A DNA stretch of 64,000 nucleotides from Ruminococcus sp. (GTDB taxonomy: Bacteria > Bacillota > Clostridia > Oscillospirales > Ruminococcaceae). The translations under genes and the position numbers were made by a program. Of this stretch, positions 33,101-42,400 are shown one piece after another. The first letter of the stretch is position 1, and every line of letters begins with the position of its first letter. The notes under the pieces were generated by a model. That model made no database searches. It had not been told where the DNA came from and worked only from the letters and a program-made list of their open reading frames with translations. The stretch is taken from positions 1 through 64,000 of the forward strand of contig JAFZRF010000041.1 of NCBI GenBank assembly GCA_017620025.1. Reading direction: 5' to 3'.

Positions 33101-33974
33101 TGCCGTCGTTGCTGAAGCCTTCCTTGAAGAACCATTCAGGAGTCTGGCTGTGCCATACAAGAGTATGACCTCTGAAAGCGATTCCGTTCTCTGCAGCAAA
33201 GTCACATATAGCAGCACATCTGCTGAGTGATACCTTTACGTTGGTATTGGAAGAGCCGTTCTGAACGATAGTAGCATCCGGCTTTGTCTCGTTCTCACAC
33301 TCGATAGCGTTGTGATCCTTGAGGATGATGCCCTTGATACCGGAGTTGTTGACTGTACTGCCGTTGAGGATATTACCTACACGGAAATAATCAGCGAACT
33401 CGTCCTTGAGTCCCTGCTCGGCAGCCTCAGCTGTGATACCTGAGCTGCCCTCTACTGTGAAATCGTCGAATGCGAAATCCTCAGTAGAATCTGTAGTGAT
33501 GACAACCTCGAATTCAGCTGAATCCTTTGGAGCCTTGTAGGAGGCTGAGAGGTCTGTCCACTCGCCGCCCTTTACAGCCTTGTCAACGAGCTTTACGATG
33601 TTCTCTTCGCCGGTGTTCATATCAACGGTGCGGAGAGTGATGTGGAAAACATCGTCCTTCTCGGTGTAGACCTTTACGCTGTAGTTGTACTTGACGCCGC
33701 CCCAGAGGTATAAGCCCTTGGATGAAGCAGCACCCTGATCAGCGGAGGTTCTTTCAGAAATGACCATGCCTCGTGATCCTTCGAAACCAGCGCCGTTCTC
33801 TGCGTGCATGTCAACGTCGTTGTCTGTGCCGTGCCAGCCGCCGTAGGTCTGCTCGAAACCGTTATAAACGATCTCAGATGCATTTGCCTGACCGATCGAC
33901 TGCGGCATAACAGCGAACGTGCTTGTCACGCACGCCGCAGCTGTTATAGCTGCATAGATTCTTTTCTTTGTCAT
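30138..33974 (-). CDS. Bifunctional cellulosomal xylanase/arabinofuranosidase-type enzyme (CBM22-GH10-CBM22-dockerin-GH43-CBM6)
   Basis: This 1278-residue secreted enzyme degrades xylan. Order: signal peptide (1-33), CBM22 (about 34-175), GH10 xylanase (about 185-560), second CBM22 (about 570-720), dockerin (about 735-800; loops GDLNFDGVCDAFDMPLARKY and ADVDKSGKYEVNDLVLIDEF), GH43 (about 830-1150) and a C-terminal CBM6 (QAETMSNQSKNISVNGVGN...). GH10 catalytic glutamates lie in YDVCNEVIND (acid/base) and VTELDIS (nucleophile). GH43 shows FGADPGWLVYDG, AWAPDAAWKN and FEDSSMIKIGDTWY, which hold the family's Asp and Glu positions. An internal dockerin is unusual. It is divergent from an AraC regulator. 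GAGGAGA precedes the ATG by about 11 bases. Confidence 0.93.
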   Translation of the reverse strand: MTKKRIYAAITAAACVTSTFAVMPQSIGQANASEIVYNGFEQTYGGWHGTDNDVDMHAENGAGFEGSRGMVISERTSADQGAASSKGLYLWGGVKYNYSVKVYTEKDDVFHITLRTVDMNTGEENIVKLVDKAVKGGEWTDLSASYKAPKDSAEFEVVITTDSTEDFAFDDFTVEGSSGITAEAAEQGLKDEFADYFRVGNILNGSTVNNSGIKGIILKDHNAIECENETKPDATIVQNGSSNTNVKVSLSRCAAICDFAAENGIAFRGHTLVWHSQTPEWFFKEGFSNDGSYVNSATMDQRMESYIKNMFAAYATQYPTLNLFAYDVCNEVINDGTASQGGLRPTNGTNGQNGSSAWVRVYGNNSFVEKAFTYARKYAPAGCKLFYNDYNEFAGDKKSCIINTILKPLKEKGLIDGMGMQSHVSAASGQYDWGGTPSYLAAMDEYLSLGIDVQVTELDISTEGGKFSLQDQATKYKAIFQHAVDVNTSGKYAGKVTLVQVWGPNDNNSWVATDKQSGRSNAPLLYDGSNQPKAAYTAITSIIPQPWGNGSEYSGDGGTTPVVTLPDEDGNYFHSTFESSVDGWSGRVATVDTSGSQHYEGSKSLYVSGRESAWNGAQHSLSTLYFKPGEEYSFSVNVMHTTASTDPVHYMMKIQYSDGTDTQYDEVASGDIPAGAWGQLANTNYKIPAGASDIQIYVETEDSINDFYIDDMYASTAGTAHSGAGVAKVKKVTPGDLNFDGVCDAFDMPLARKYVVSGNFEDDMMKKAADVDKSGKYEVNDLVLIDEFLLGKIDTFPKVTPPVDFDALEAKFSGVQLAESFKKETENNPIYTQRFGADPGWLVYDGRLYVYTTADEFVYKNGGIVENDYSSGYINCLSTADLVNWTDHGQIPVAKTRTTGAIAKWANNAWAPDAAWKNIGGQDKFFLYFANNGSGIGVLTADDPTFTKNVRDPLGHELISRNTPNSNVVWLFDPGVYYDPDTDTGIIAYGGGVNKGQEAWTKQGRIAKLGEDMISIVGTPIDPGTPYLFEDSSMIKIGDTWYYSFCHNWDVPGGANVNGHSFSNADIGYMTSKNPLADYEYQGVVFQNTGSQRLDNGGNNHHSIIEFKGSYYVLYHSRQLEMRMGVNGGRGQNYRSPCIDKATLNGGKLSCSGSQTGVSQIEKLNAYETVQAETMSNQSKNISVNGVGNTTVVMKKGEWIKVSGVDLSKGVDSITGKGKGTGVIKICAGSVNGTVIGYINLDGSGDESTLPAKESITGSKDIYLIASGDVELDYWFFS

Positions 33975-34048
33975 AACAATTTCATCTCCTCATTAAATTT
34001 GATTTATTTGATTTTGAATTATTATGCTTTTCTATTCTCATCTGCTAC

Positions 34049-34054
34049 ATTATA
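34049..34054 (-). promoter_or_regulatory. -10 box of the xylanase promoter (weak -35)
   Basis: TATAAT is present on the minus strand about 75 bases before the start codon. The sequence 17 bases upstream (CGATAG) is a poor -35, so activation, perhaps by the divergent AraC protein, is likely. Confidence 0.6.
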
Positions 34055-34093
34055 GCAAAATCTGACTTACACTATCGTGCTCTGACCGCAACT

Positions 34094-34110
34094 TTTGAAT
34101 AGACTTCAAA
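34094..34110. promoter_or_regulatory. Operator-like palindrome between xylanase and AraC genes
   Basis: A perfect inverted repeat TTTGAA-N5-TTCAAA lies 40 bases upstream of the xylanase -10 box, a suitable place for an activator. Confidence 0.5.
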
Positions 34111-34167
34111 TATTGCGATGTGGTAAAATAAAGATAACCAGAAATTACAGAAACGGAGTTGATAATC

Positions 34168-34968
34168 ATGCGAATGGACGACATCGGATTCAATCACAAA
34201 CATGACAAATCATTTATCGTAGACCGTCCCAACGGCACCGAGGACTGGCTTATGCTTATTGTAAGGACCAGGGCTGTTTTCCGTGAGGGCTGCAATGATA
34301 TATCCTGTTCACCCGGAGCTTTCATAATCTATACCCCGGGCAGTCCGCAGTACTATCATGCAGACAATACCGAATATGCCGACGACTGGATCCATTTCTG
34401 GCCAGATCCTGATGAAGAGGAGCTTCTCAAGGCTCTCAACATACCGCTCAACCGCATCACACCTCTGCCGGATATTTCTTCCGTTACCGGTATAGTAAGA
34501 GATATGTGTCATGAGCACTATTCTGCTAATCCCTATCGCAGGGAATCCGTAACTCTCTGCTTCCGCCTGCTGCTTTACAAGCTGAGCGAGTGTCTGATGA
34601 ACCGCAGCACTGTATCGCCTTCGGAAGTGCTTTATCACGACAAACTGCAATGGCTGCGGGACTGCATTTATCGCTGGCCTTCAAGGGACTGGAACGTGGA
34701 TGATATGGCAGCTGAGATATCCCTGAGCCGTTCAAGGCTCCAGCATCTATATTCTGCCGCATTCCGCACAAGCATATCACGCGATGTGATAACCAGCAGG
34801 ATGGACAAGGCTGCCGAGCTTCTGAGGGATCCGGATATGCCTATACATCAGATCGCCTCAACGGTTGGCTGCAGTACTCCTTCTTATTTTAACAGACAAT
34901 TCCGTGCTGCTTTTGGTAAAACTCCGACTCAGTTCAGAAATGAATATCTGTCCGCCCAGAAGAAATAA
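34168..34968 (+). CDS. AraC family transcriptional regulator, probable xylanase regulator
   Basis: This 266-residue regulator has an N-terminal cupin-type ligand domain (residues about 15-150, with SPGAFIIYTPGSPQYYHAD) and a C-terminal AraC pair of helix-turn-helix motifs. The first is around NVDDMAAEISLSRSRLQHLY, the second around IHQIASTVGCSTPSYFNRQF, ending FGKTPTQFRNE. The start is the ATG at 34168, 9 bases after CGGAG; a TTG three codons earlier is also possible. The gene is divergent from the GH10/GH43 gene across about 190 bases that hold a palindrome, so it most likely senses a xylan-derived sugar and activates that gene. This role is inferred. Confidence 0.88.
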   Translation: MRMDDIGFNHKHDKSFIVDRPNGTEDWLMLIVRTRAVFREGCNDISCSPGAFIIYTPGSPQYYHADNTEYADDWIHFWPDPDEEELLKALNIPLNRITPLPDISSVTGIVRDMCHEHYSANPYRRESVTLCFRLLLYKLSECLMNRSTVSPSEVLYHDKLQWLRDCIYRWPSRDWNVDDMAAEISLSRSRLQHLYSAAFRTSISRDVITSRMDKAAELLRDPDMPIHQIASTVGCSTPSYFNRQFRAAFGKTPTQFRNEYLSAQKK

Positions 34969-35141
34969 GTTGTCAGCCACGATTCGTTATCTTAATTATA
35001 CATAGTTCATATTTCATTAACAACCCACAAAATAAATATTTGGTGCACAAAATAAAGAATCACCGTAAAAACTGGTAATATCTTTATTGGGCAAAATGCC
35101 CGATGTATCGCACAATGCGAAAAACCGACAAAAAAACAGAA

Positions 35142-35173
35142 AAAAATCCCTGTCAGAAATGACAGGGATTTTT
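35142..35173. terminator. Terminator after the AraC gene
   Basis: A perfect 14-bp stem AAAAATCCCTGTCA/TGACAGGGATTTTT with a GAAA loop ends in five Ts. The stem is symmetric enough to work on both strands. Confidence 0.9.
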
Positions 35174-35324
35174 AGTCATTTGTTGCGGTACATCAAGCGG
35201 AAACTTACCAAAAATAGCGGACAAAGGATAAACAACTTGTTATGTACATTTCAGAAGTTGTCTGCACCAAAATTGGAATTGTATGTCTCTGTCAGCACGA
35301 TTCTGCTGAAAAGTTGTACTTTTC

Positions 35325-35353
35325 TTGACAAATCATACAAAAGATGATAGAAT
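35325..35353 (+). promoter_or_regulatory. Promoter of the polysaccharide locus
   Basis: TTGACA (35325-35330) and TAGAAT (35348-35353) are 17 bases apart, with about 55 bases of leader before the DUF4214-like gene. Confidence 0.88.
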
Positions 35354-35412
35354 AACCTTGAATGTATCATCGTCCGGAGACGGTATATACTATTATAAAA
35401 AGGAGAAACGCT

Positions 35413-35898
35413 ATGAACGATCAGGAAATGTATTCGTCCATATACGACATCGTACAGAAAAACGCCGTGGATGCGGGCAGCGAGCTCGAGACCTCAAAGG
35501 ACTGCTTTCTGTGTATTACCGCCTCGGAGCCCTCGAGAGTGGACGTGCTGAAGCTCTCGGAGGAGAAGGACAACATGACCTTCCTCAGAAAAGCATATAT
35601 ATGTATGCTCAAGCGCATAGTAGACCCTGCCGCACTTGAATCATGGAAGCTCAGCGCAGACCTTTCGCCTGAGGAATTCCAGCTTCGCTGCGTGAACGGC
35701 CTCAAGCTCTCGGAGGAGTTCTTCCTTACTCACGTAAAGCTCGAGAACAATATCTACGCCACAAACAACCCCGTGACAGGCGCACCCGCCGCCGCTCCGG
35801 GTTCGAGTGTGACCATGCCGGAGAAGCTTATGAGAATGTACCGCAAGATGCCTGATTTCATGAAGAAGGCCGCAAGACGTGTAATGGGCGTCAGGTAA
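35413..35898 (+). CDS. DUF4214-like protein of the polysaccharide locus
   Basis: This 161-residue cytoplasmic protein has in its middle (residues about 55-105) a stretch like the DUF4214 repeat: FLRKAYICMLKRIVDPAALESW, then PEEFQLRCVNGLKLSEEF, matching the family's pattern of R-D-G-W and S-E-F residues. The C-terminus is basic (MPDFMKKAARRVMGVR). DUF4214 domains often occur beside glycosyltransferases of surface glycans, and here the gene is followed 15 bases later by one. The exact job is unknown. The ATG follows AAAGGAG by 6-7 bases; a longer frame would begin in the leader. Confidence 0.65.
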   Translation: MNDQEMYSSIYDIVQKNAVDAGSELETSKDCFLCITASEPSRVDVLKLSEEKDNMTFLRKAYICMLKRIVDPAALESWKLSADLSPEEFQLRCVNGLKLSEEFFLTHVKLENNIYATNNPVTGAPAAAPGSSVTMPEKLMRMYRKMPDFMKKAARRVMGVR

Positions 35899-35913
35899 CG
35901 AAAGGAATGCATT

Positions 35914-38352
35914 ATGAAAATATACATTGACCTCTCAAACCTTATGCTGGTTGATTTTGTTACGGGTATACAGCGTGTTGTCAGAGAGATAACCGCCCGT
36001 ATCGTAAGCAGCCCTCAGCACGAATTCGTGCTCATGACGTATTCCTTCCGAAAGAACGCCTTCATGAAGCTCGACAACGACCTCTTCCGCAGGTACTTCA
36101 CCGGTGAGGACCTCGAGAAGGAGGTAATATATACCCAGGAGGTAGTGGATATAGACTCCATCCCCTGCGGCGCTGTATTCTTCGATATCGACAGCGTATG
36201 GAACTCCCGTCTCAACAGAAGCTGGCTTTTCCCGAAGCTCAAGAAGAACGGCGTAAAGATCGTGACGGAGCTCTATGACCTTATCCCGATTACTCATCCG
36301 CAGTTCTGCCATTCGAGCACGACTGCGAATTTCATGGCCTATGTCGGCGCAAACCTGAAATATGCCGACCTTATCATAACCAATTCCAACGCCACTGTAC
36401 AGGCACTCAACGACCTGACCGACAAGCTCGGCATGGAGCGTAAAAAGGCTATAGTTGTGCCGCTGAGCAGTGATTTCACCAACAACGGCTCTGCCTCCTC
36501 AAAGAACGAGGTGGATCCGGAGGTCAAGGAGATAGCCGATGCGGGCAAATACCTCCTCATGCTCGGTACCATCGAGCCGAGAAAGAACCACAGCCTTGTC
36601 ATCGACGCCCTTGAATCAGGCCTTGCCGAAGCCGGTATGCGTGCGATATTCGCCGGGCGCATAGGCTGGAACGTTGATGAGCTCGAGGAGAGGATGAAGA
36701 ACCATCCCCTCTACGGACAGAGCCTTTTCTTCGTTGAAAAGCCTGACGACTCCACAGTCGATTACCTCTACAAGAACGCCTTTGCGGTCGCCTTCCCGAC
36801 CTTCAACGAGGGCTTCGGTCTCCCGCTGATAGAGTCCTTCATGAGAGGCACTCCCGTAGTGGCTTCGGATATAACCGTTCTTCATGAGGTAGCCGGCGAC
36901 TATGCCGATTACTTCGACCCGAACGACAAGGATGATTTCACCCGCTGTGTAAAGGCACTCATGGACGATCCCGCACTGTATGAGCAGCGCCGTGAGAGGC
37001 TCAGATCATACGTTCCCTACACCTGGGATGAATCCGCAAGGGATATGCTGAGCGCCATAGAGACCATAGACGTTACAGCAAAGAAGGTGCCGGATGATGC
37101 AAAGGTAAAGCAGCTCGTCTGTCTCACTGCAAGAAACGACGATATGCTCGCCACCCTTCCTTATATAGAGGAGTTCATGCCTTTCATCACCGAGGTGGTC
37201 CTTATGACTCCCGACAAGAACGTTGAGGAGCTGAAGAACAGCTATCACGGCAGGCTCGAGCTGAAGTTCCTGACCGACAGCGAGATCCTCGGGGGAAACA
37301 AACTGCCGGAGGATCACTCCACACGTAACTTCTTCCTGCGCTGTCTTGCGCTGAAGAACCCTGTATTCGATGATGTCTTCATCATGACCGATGACGATTA
37401 CCGCCCCCTGAGAACTATTGATCAGGAGGTATTCATAAAGGACGGCGCATACAATTCATACTACTGCTACGACCTTCCGAGATGGAGAGGCACCTACAGC
37501 CGCCCGACCTCCTTCGATGTCTGTCAGCGCAAGACTCTTGCATGGCTCCGTGAGCAGGGCTTCCCGACAAAGATGTACGCCTCACATCAGATGCAGGTTA
37601 TCGACAAGAGGATATTCAACGAGATGACGGAGAAGTATCCTGAGATCATCGACAAGGGTATGTGCGAATGGTCGACCTACTTCAACTACGGCGCCGCACA
37701 CTATCCCTCCATGTTCCGCCATGTTCCGTATGTGGCAATGGGCTGGCCGGGCGTAAGGAGCGACTGGTATGTCGATGTTGTGCCGGAGGAATTCCTCTTC
37801 GAGAACCACTACAGCTTCCTCTACACAAAGGGACAGGTATTCGACGGTCTCAGCGAGGAGCTCTGTGAGAAGACCCGTGAGGAGAACGTCATCAAGTGCT
37901 GCCGCTTCGCAAACGAGCTGAGAAAGCAGCGTGAAGCAAGAGCGGTATACGATTCCTACAGCCAGAGCTACTGGGTGCAGTACCGTGAAATACCCTCGTT
38001 CAGCCTCATACCCGTAAAGGGTGAGGAAGAGCAGGACGGCATAGCCATATCCGCCCCTGCCTACTATCAGGCGAAGATCAGCGAATGGACAAGGATACCG
38101 TTCAATGTGGACAAGAGCATATTCACAATCTTCGGAACAAAGGACATAGAGCTCAGCTACTGGTTCAGCGACGAGGACGGACTGAAGCTCACCAGTGCCG
38201 GAAGGATGAAAATAGATCCGGATGATCTGTCGTTCCTGCTGCCGGTGTTCAGTCCCTCGTGTCCGGAGCGCTGCGTCCTCAATATCAAGGCGATACTTGA
38301 GGAAAAGGATATAGCCGCCTCCGTTGCGGTAAGGGCAAATATTATCGGATGA
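35914..38352 (+). CDS. Two-domain glycosyltransferase of a surface polysaccharide
   Basis: This 812-residue cytoplasmic protein joins two putative glycosyltransferase parts. Residues about 1-390 are a GT4/GT-B enzyme: IYIDLSNLMLVDFVTGIQRV at the N-terminus, LMLGTIEPRKNHSLVIDAL, and the donor-binding FPTFNEGFGLPLIESFMRGTPV. Residues about 410-680 look like a separate GT-A-type or Stealth-like sugar-phosphate transferase: FLTDSEILGG, EDHSTRNFFLR and FIMTDDDYRPLR, the last a likely DxD metal site. The last about 130 residues form an unrecognised beta-rich tail. It sits between the DUF4214-like gene and the export permease, so it likely builds the exported glycan. The second assignment is tentative. 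Confidence 0.78.
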   Translation: MKIYIDLSNLMLVDFVTGIQRVVREITARIVSSPQHEFVLMTYSFRKNAFMKLDNDLFRRYFTGEDLEKEVIYTQEVVDIDSIPCGAVFFDIDSVWNSRLNRSWLFPKLKKNGVKIVTELYDLIPITHPQFCHSSTTANFMAYVGANLKYADLIITNSNATVQALNDLTDKLGMERKKAIVVPLSSDFTNNGSASSKNEVDPEVKEIADAGKYLLMLGTIEPRKNHSLVIDALESGLAEAGMRAIFAGRIGWNVDELEERMKNHPLYGQSLFFVEKPDDSTVDYLYKNAFAVAFPTFNEGFGLPLIESFMRGTPVVASDITVLHEVAGDYADYFDPNDKDDFTRCVKALMDDPALYEQRRERLRSYVPYTWDESARDMLSAIETIDVTAKKVPDDAKVKQLVCLTARNDDMLATLPYIEEFMPFITEVVLMTPDKNVEELKNSYHGRLELKFLTDSEILGGNKLPEDHSTRNFFLRCLALKNPVFDDVFIMTDDDYRPLRTIDQEVFIKDGAYNSYYCYDLPRWRGTYSRPTSFDVCQRKTLAWLREQGFPTKMYASHQMQVIDKRIFNEMTEKYPEIIDKGMCEWSTYFNYGAAHYPSMFRHVPYVAMGWPGVRSDWYVDVVPEEFLFENHYSFLYTKGQVFDGLSEELCEKTREENVIKCCRFANELRKQREARAVYDSYSQSYWVQYREIPSFSLIPVKGEEEQDGIAISAPAYYQAKISEWTRIPFNVDKSIFTIFGTKDIELSYWFSDEDGLKLTSAGRMKIDPDDLSFLLPVFSPSCPERCVLNIKAILEEKDIAASVAVRANIIG

Positions 38353-38409
38353 TCCTAAGATAATCAGGCTCCCGATGACGTATAATGAGTGAAAGGAAAG
38401 AATAGCATA

Positions 38410-39198
38410 ATGCTTGATGCTGTCAGGAATCAGATAACACAGCTCAAAAGACACAAGTTCCTCTTTGAGGAGCTTGTAAAGCGAGATTTCAAGAAAAAGT
38501 ACAAGAGGACCGCTCTGGGCATGGTATGGAGCCTTATCTCCCCGCTCATGCAGCTCCTCATAATGAGTATAGTATTCACCAACTTCTTCGGAAGAGACAA
38601 GCCGCACTACACCATATACCTCTTCGCCGGCAATCTAACCTACTCCTTCTTCAAAGATTCCACCTACGGAGGAATGAGTTCACTGATGGCGAATGCGGGT
38701 ATCATCACCAAGATAAACCTTCCGAAGTATATGTTCCTGCTGTCGAAGAATGTCGCCTCGATAATAAACTTCGGACTGACGCTCGTGATATTTTTCATAT
38801 TCACGGCCGTGGACGGCATAGCCTTCCACCCGAGGTTCCTGATGCTGGTATACCCGATAATCACGCTTATACTATTTAATATAGGCTGCGGCTTCATTCT
38901 CTCGGCACTGTTCGTCATCTTCAAGGATATACAGTACCTCTACGACATCTTCACACTGATGCTGATGTATCTCTCGGCTATATTCTATTATACCGACGAT
39001 TACTCGGAGACAGTACAGAAGCTGTTCTATCTCAACCCCTTGTATGTATATATCACCTATATACGCCACATCGTTATAGACGGCTACATCCCCGCATGGC
39101 CGACACATCTGCTGTGCCTGGTGTATGCCCTTGCAGCGCTCGGGGTAGGTGCGCTGATCTATAAAAAGTACAACTATAAATTCCTTTACTATATGTAA
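38410..39198 (+). CDS. ABC-2 polysaccharide export permease (Wzm/TagG-like)
   Basis: This 262-residue membrane protein is the channel half of a polysaccharide or teichoic-acid ABC exporter. It has about six helices and the typical start LFEELVKRDFKKKYKRTALGMVWSLISPL, then FVIFKDIQYLYDIFTLMLMY near residue 175. It should pair with the ATPase at 43795. The ATG at 38410 has GGAAAG 9 bases upstream; a GTG seven codons earlier has no ribosome binding site. It follows the glycosyltransferase by 57 bases. A short group of hairpins comes after it. Confidence 0.9.
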   Translation: MLDAVRNQITQLKRHKFLFEELVKRDFKKKYKRTALGMVWSLISPLMQLLIMSIVFTNFFGRDKPHYTIYLFAGNLTYSFFKDSTYGGMSSLMANAGIITKINLPKYMFLLSKNVASIINFGLTLVIFFIFTAVDGIAFHPRFLMLVYPIITLILFNIGCGFILSALFVIFKDIQYLYDIFTLMLMYLSAIFYYTDDYSETVQKLFYLNPLYVYITYIRHIVIDGYIPAWPTHLLCLVYALAALGVGALIYKKYNYKFLYYM

Positions 39199-39210
39199 GG
39201 AGCCGGAATG

Positions 39211-39321
39211 CCGGAAAGAATTTTCCGGGGAAAACAGGCGGAGGATATCCGCCCGGGCACATAACAGAGTATCACAGGCAGATAAGAGGGACGCCGGCCC
39301 GACGCCGGTGCTCTGCCTGTG
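39211..39321 (+). other. Three consecutive hairpins after the permease gene
   Basis: Stems are CCGGAAA/TTTCCGG (39211-39228), GGCGGA/TCCGCC (39237-39253) and CACAGGCAGA/TCTGCCTGTG (39273-39321, 29-base loop). Together with the new promoter at 39351 they may end or damp transcription from the upstream genes. Confidence 0.6.
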
Positions 39322-39350
39322 CATCCCCGGATACCGGCGGACAGGCTCTT

Positions 39351-39378
39351 TTGCTTTTATGTAGGGGAAAATTATAAT
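39351..39378 (+). promoter_or_regulatory. Promoter of the LRR-dockerin genes
   Basis: TTGCTT (39351-39356) and a perfect TATAAT (39373-39378) are 16 bases apart, 41 bases before the start codon. Confidence 0.7.
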
Positions 39379-39418
39379 ATTATCACACTATATTTCATCA
39401 TGTAGGGAGGACAAAAAC

Positions 39419-42400
39419 ATGAAAGCAAAAAGGATCATCGCTGCGGCAGCAGCACTCTGTCTCACATCAACATCATTCATCCCGGCAGCGTACTGTATCG
39501 TGCCTGTATCAGTACCTGCAATCACAGCATCAGCAGCACAGCCTCCGTACGACGGCGACACGGTCTATGAGGGCGATATGACATTCCGTGTCTTTGAGGA
39601 TCATGCCGAGCTCGACAGGTATTCAAGACTTGCCGAGGGCGATGCCGTTATCCCGTCCGAGATAAACGGGGTACCTGTTACGGTCATCAGACGCAATGCT
39701 TTCACAGAATGCGACAAGCTCAGCTCCGTTACCATCCCCGACACCATAACAGTGATCAGGGAGGATGCGTTTGCCGGTTCGGGAATGACAAAGATCGTGT
39801 TCCCCGAGAACTTCACGGACTTCAGCGTTGAATCACTGCGTGATTCCGCATGGCTCGAAGCAAGAAGAGAAGAATCACCGTTCGTTGTAGTGAACGGCGT
39901 CCTGGTAGATGCTGCGACCTGCAAGGGCGATGCAGTGATCCCCGATACCGTTAAGTATATAGGCGATATGGCCTTCAGTGAATGCTCGGATATGACCTCT
40001 GTGACCATTCCGGAAAGCGTTACAGAGATCAGAGATCTGGCCTTTACCGGCTGCAGCGGTCTTGAGGAGATCGTTGTCCCCGACAGTGTTGCAAGCATCG
40101 GCAGCATGGCTTTCATGGGGTGCGAAAACGTCAGAAAGGTCACACTGCCTGCCGGTCTCAAGAGCATAACCAAGTATATGCTGGACGGCTGTATAAAGCT
40201 TGAATCTGTTATCCTGCCTGAGACGCTGACAGAGATAGGCGCTTCGTCTTTCTATCACTGTGACGCCCTGACGGAGATCAGCATACCGGCAAGCGTAACG
40301 ACGATTGGCGACAATGCGTTTGAATTCAGCGGCTTAAAGAGCTTTACTCTGCCCGGCACTGTGGATTATGTCGGTGCCGGCATACTGGCAAACTGTGAGA
40401 GCCTTGAAGAGATCACACTTCCTGACGGCCTCATTAAGATAAGCGCAGATATGCTCAGAAACTGCCCGAAGCTTGAAAAAGTAGTTATCCCCGACAGCGT
40501 TGAAGAGATCGACATATCCGCATTCGATTACTGTACCGGCCTGAAGGAGATAACAATCCCCGCAGGCGTGAAGAAGATCGGAGAATATGCCTTTGCAGGC
40601 TGTCCTCTGGTCTCTGTTGAGCTGCCCGACAGCGTTGAGGAGATAGGCGAATCTGCATTCTCTGAATGCGAGATGCTGAAAACTCTCAGGCTTTCCGAAA
40701 AGCTTTCAAGCATCCCGAAGAATCTCTGCTTCAGCTGCAAGAGCCTTGAAGAGATCACTATACCGGCAGGCGTTACCATGATCGGCAGCGGTGCGTTTGA
40801 CAGCTGCAGGAAGCTCACATCAGTGGTAATCCCCGAAGGCACGGTGGTGCTCGATGACGGTGTGTTCAGAGACTGTGCAAGTCTTACAGATATAACCATC
40901 CCCTCTTCTGTGCAGTCGATAGGCGGCGAGACATTCTGGAATACTCCCTGGCTCAAGGAGCAGAGGAAGCAGAATCCTTTCGTTATCGTGAACGGCATCC
41001 TTATAGACGGTCTGAAATGCAGCGGAGACGTTGTGATCCCCGAAGAGGTGACTGCCGTTGCAAGGTACGCATTCAGCGACTGTGACAATATGACCTCCGT
41101 TGTAATACCCGCAAGCGTAAAGAAGATCGGCGATAGGCCTTTCTACGGCTGTGATCAGCTTGCATGGGCTGCTTTACCGGTTGATTTCGTTATAGACGGA
41201 CATATGTTCAGCAACTGTCAGGTGCTCACCGATATCTACTACGCAGGCACAAGGGATCAGTGGGAGCAGCTCGGTGAGAGCAGCATAATCGGCGACCTCG
41301 ATCATCCGATGCCTGATATACACTACGGAACATCAGGCCCGGGCACAGGAGCAGCAGTTACTCCTGAAGAGGTCGTTGTGGAAGGAATGACCTTCGATCT
41401 GTACGACAATTACGCAGTACTCAGGAAGGCATCTGCAGATATTACCGGAAAGGTCGTTATCCCTTCAAAGGTCAAGGGCTTACCCGTTAACACGATCGCA
41501 GATCTTGCATTCCAGGACTGCGACAAGATGACTGAAGTCAATATCCCCGACAGCGTAGTATGGATAGGCGATTACGCATTCAATAACTGCAGCGGTCTGG
41601 AGGATATCACCTCGATAACGATACCCGGCAGCGTAATCCATTTCGGCTTCGATGCCTTTGCCGGTACGAAGTGGCTGGAGCTTAGAAGAAAGGCTGATCC
41701 GCTGGTCATCGTAAACAGTATCCTTATCGACGGACGTGCCTGCAAGAACGGTGCCAAGATACCGCACGGTATTACAGCCATCGGACAAGGCGCATTCTAC
41801 GGATGCAAAGACCTCACAACAGTTACTCTCTCCGATACCGTTATTGAAATCGGCAAGGAGGCTTTCTCCGGTTGTGAGAAACTCGAGTCAGTCGGTTTCT
41901 CCGAAGGCCTGATCACGATAGGCGACTATGCGTTCGACGGATGCACTGAGCTGCTCGAGATCAGGATCCCCGAAGGCGTGTCAGAGATAGGTATTCGTGC
42001 ATTCAAGGATACTGGCCTTACAAAAGTGACGATCCCCGGAACGGCAAGTATATTCGGCGATGAGATATTCCTCGGCTGCAGCCGTTTGCAATACGTGACA
42101 CTGGAACAGGGCATCGAGGAGATACCCGAGCTCATGTTTGAATACTGCACGAACCTCAAGGAAGTTACCATACCCGACAGCGTGAAGAAGATCGGCACAG
42201 GCGCATTCGGCTTCTGTAAATACATCACAGAGATAAAGCTGCCGGACAGCGTTGAGGAGATCGGCAATGCAGCGTTTGTGGAATGCAGGCGCCTTGAATC
42301 CTTTACCATACCCGAAGGCGTAAAGAATATAGGTGATCGTCTGTTCACAGGCTGCTCAGGACTCAAAGAGATATACATACCGGCAAGTGTGAAGAAAGTC

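Larger units (their letters stand above)
34969..35412. other. AT-rich intergenic region before the polysaccharide locus
   Basis: There is no gene here. It holds a strong terminator at 35142-35173 and the promoter at 35325-35353. Between them (35175-35320) nothing was recognised. Confidence 0.7.

Noticed and set aside
34000-35400. Replication origin at the strand switch near 34-35 kb
   Set aside because: Most genes point left before and right after this place, as around an origin, but no DnaA-box-like cluster is there and several genes on the left break the pattern.
37582-38607. Long minus-strand open frame over the glycosyltransferase gene
   Set aside because: It is antisense to a well-supported glycosyltransferase and reads low-quality sequence rich in Tyr, Val and His.
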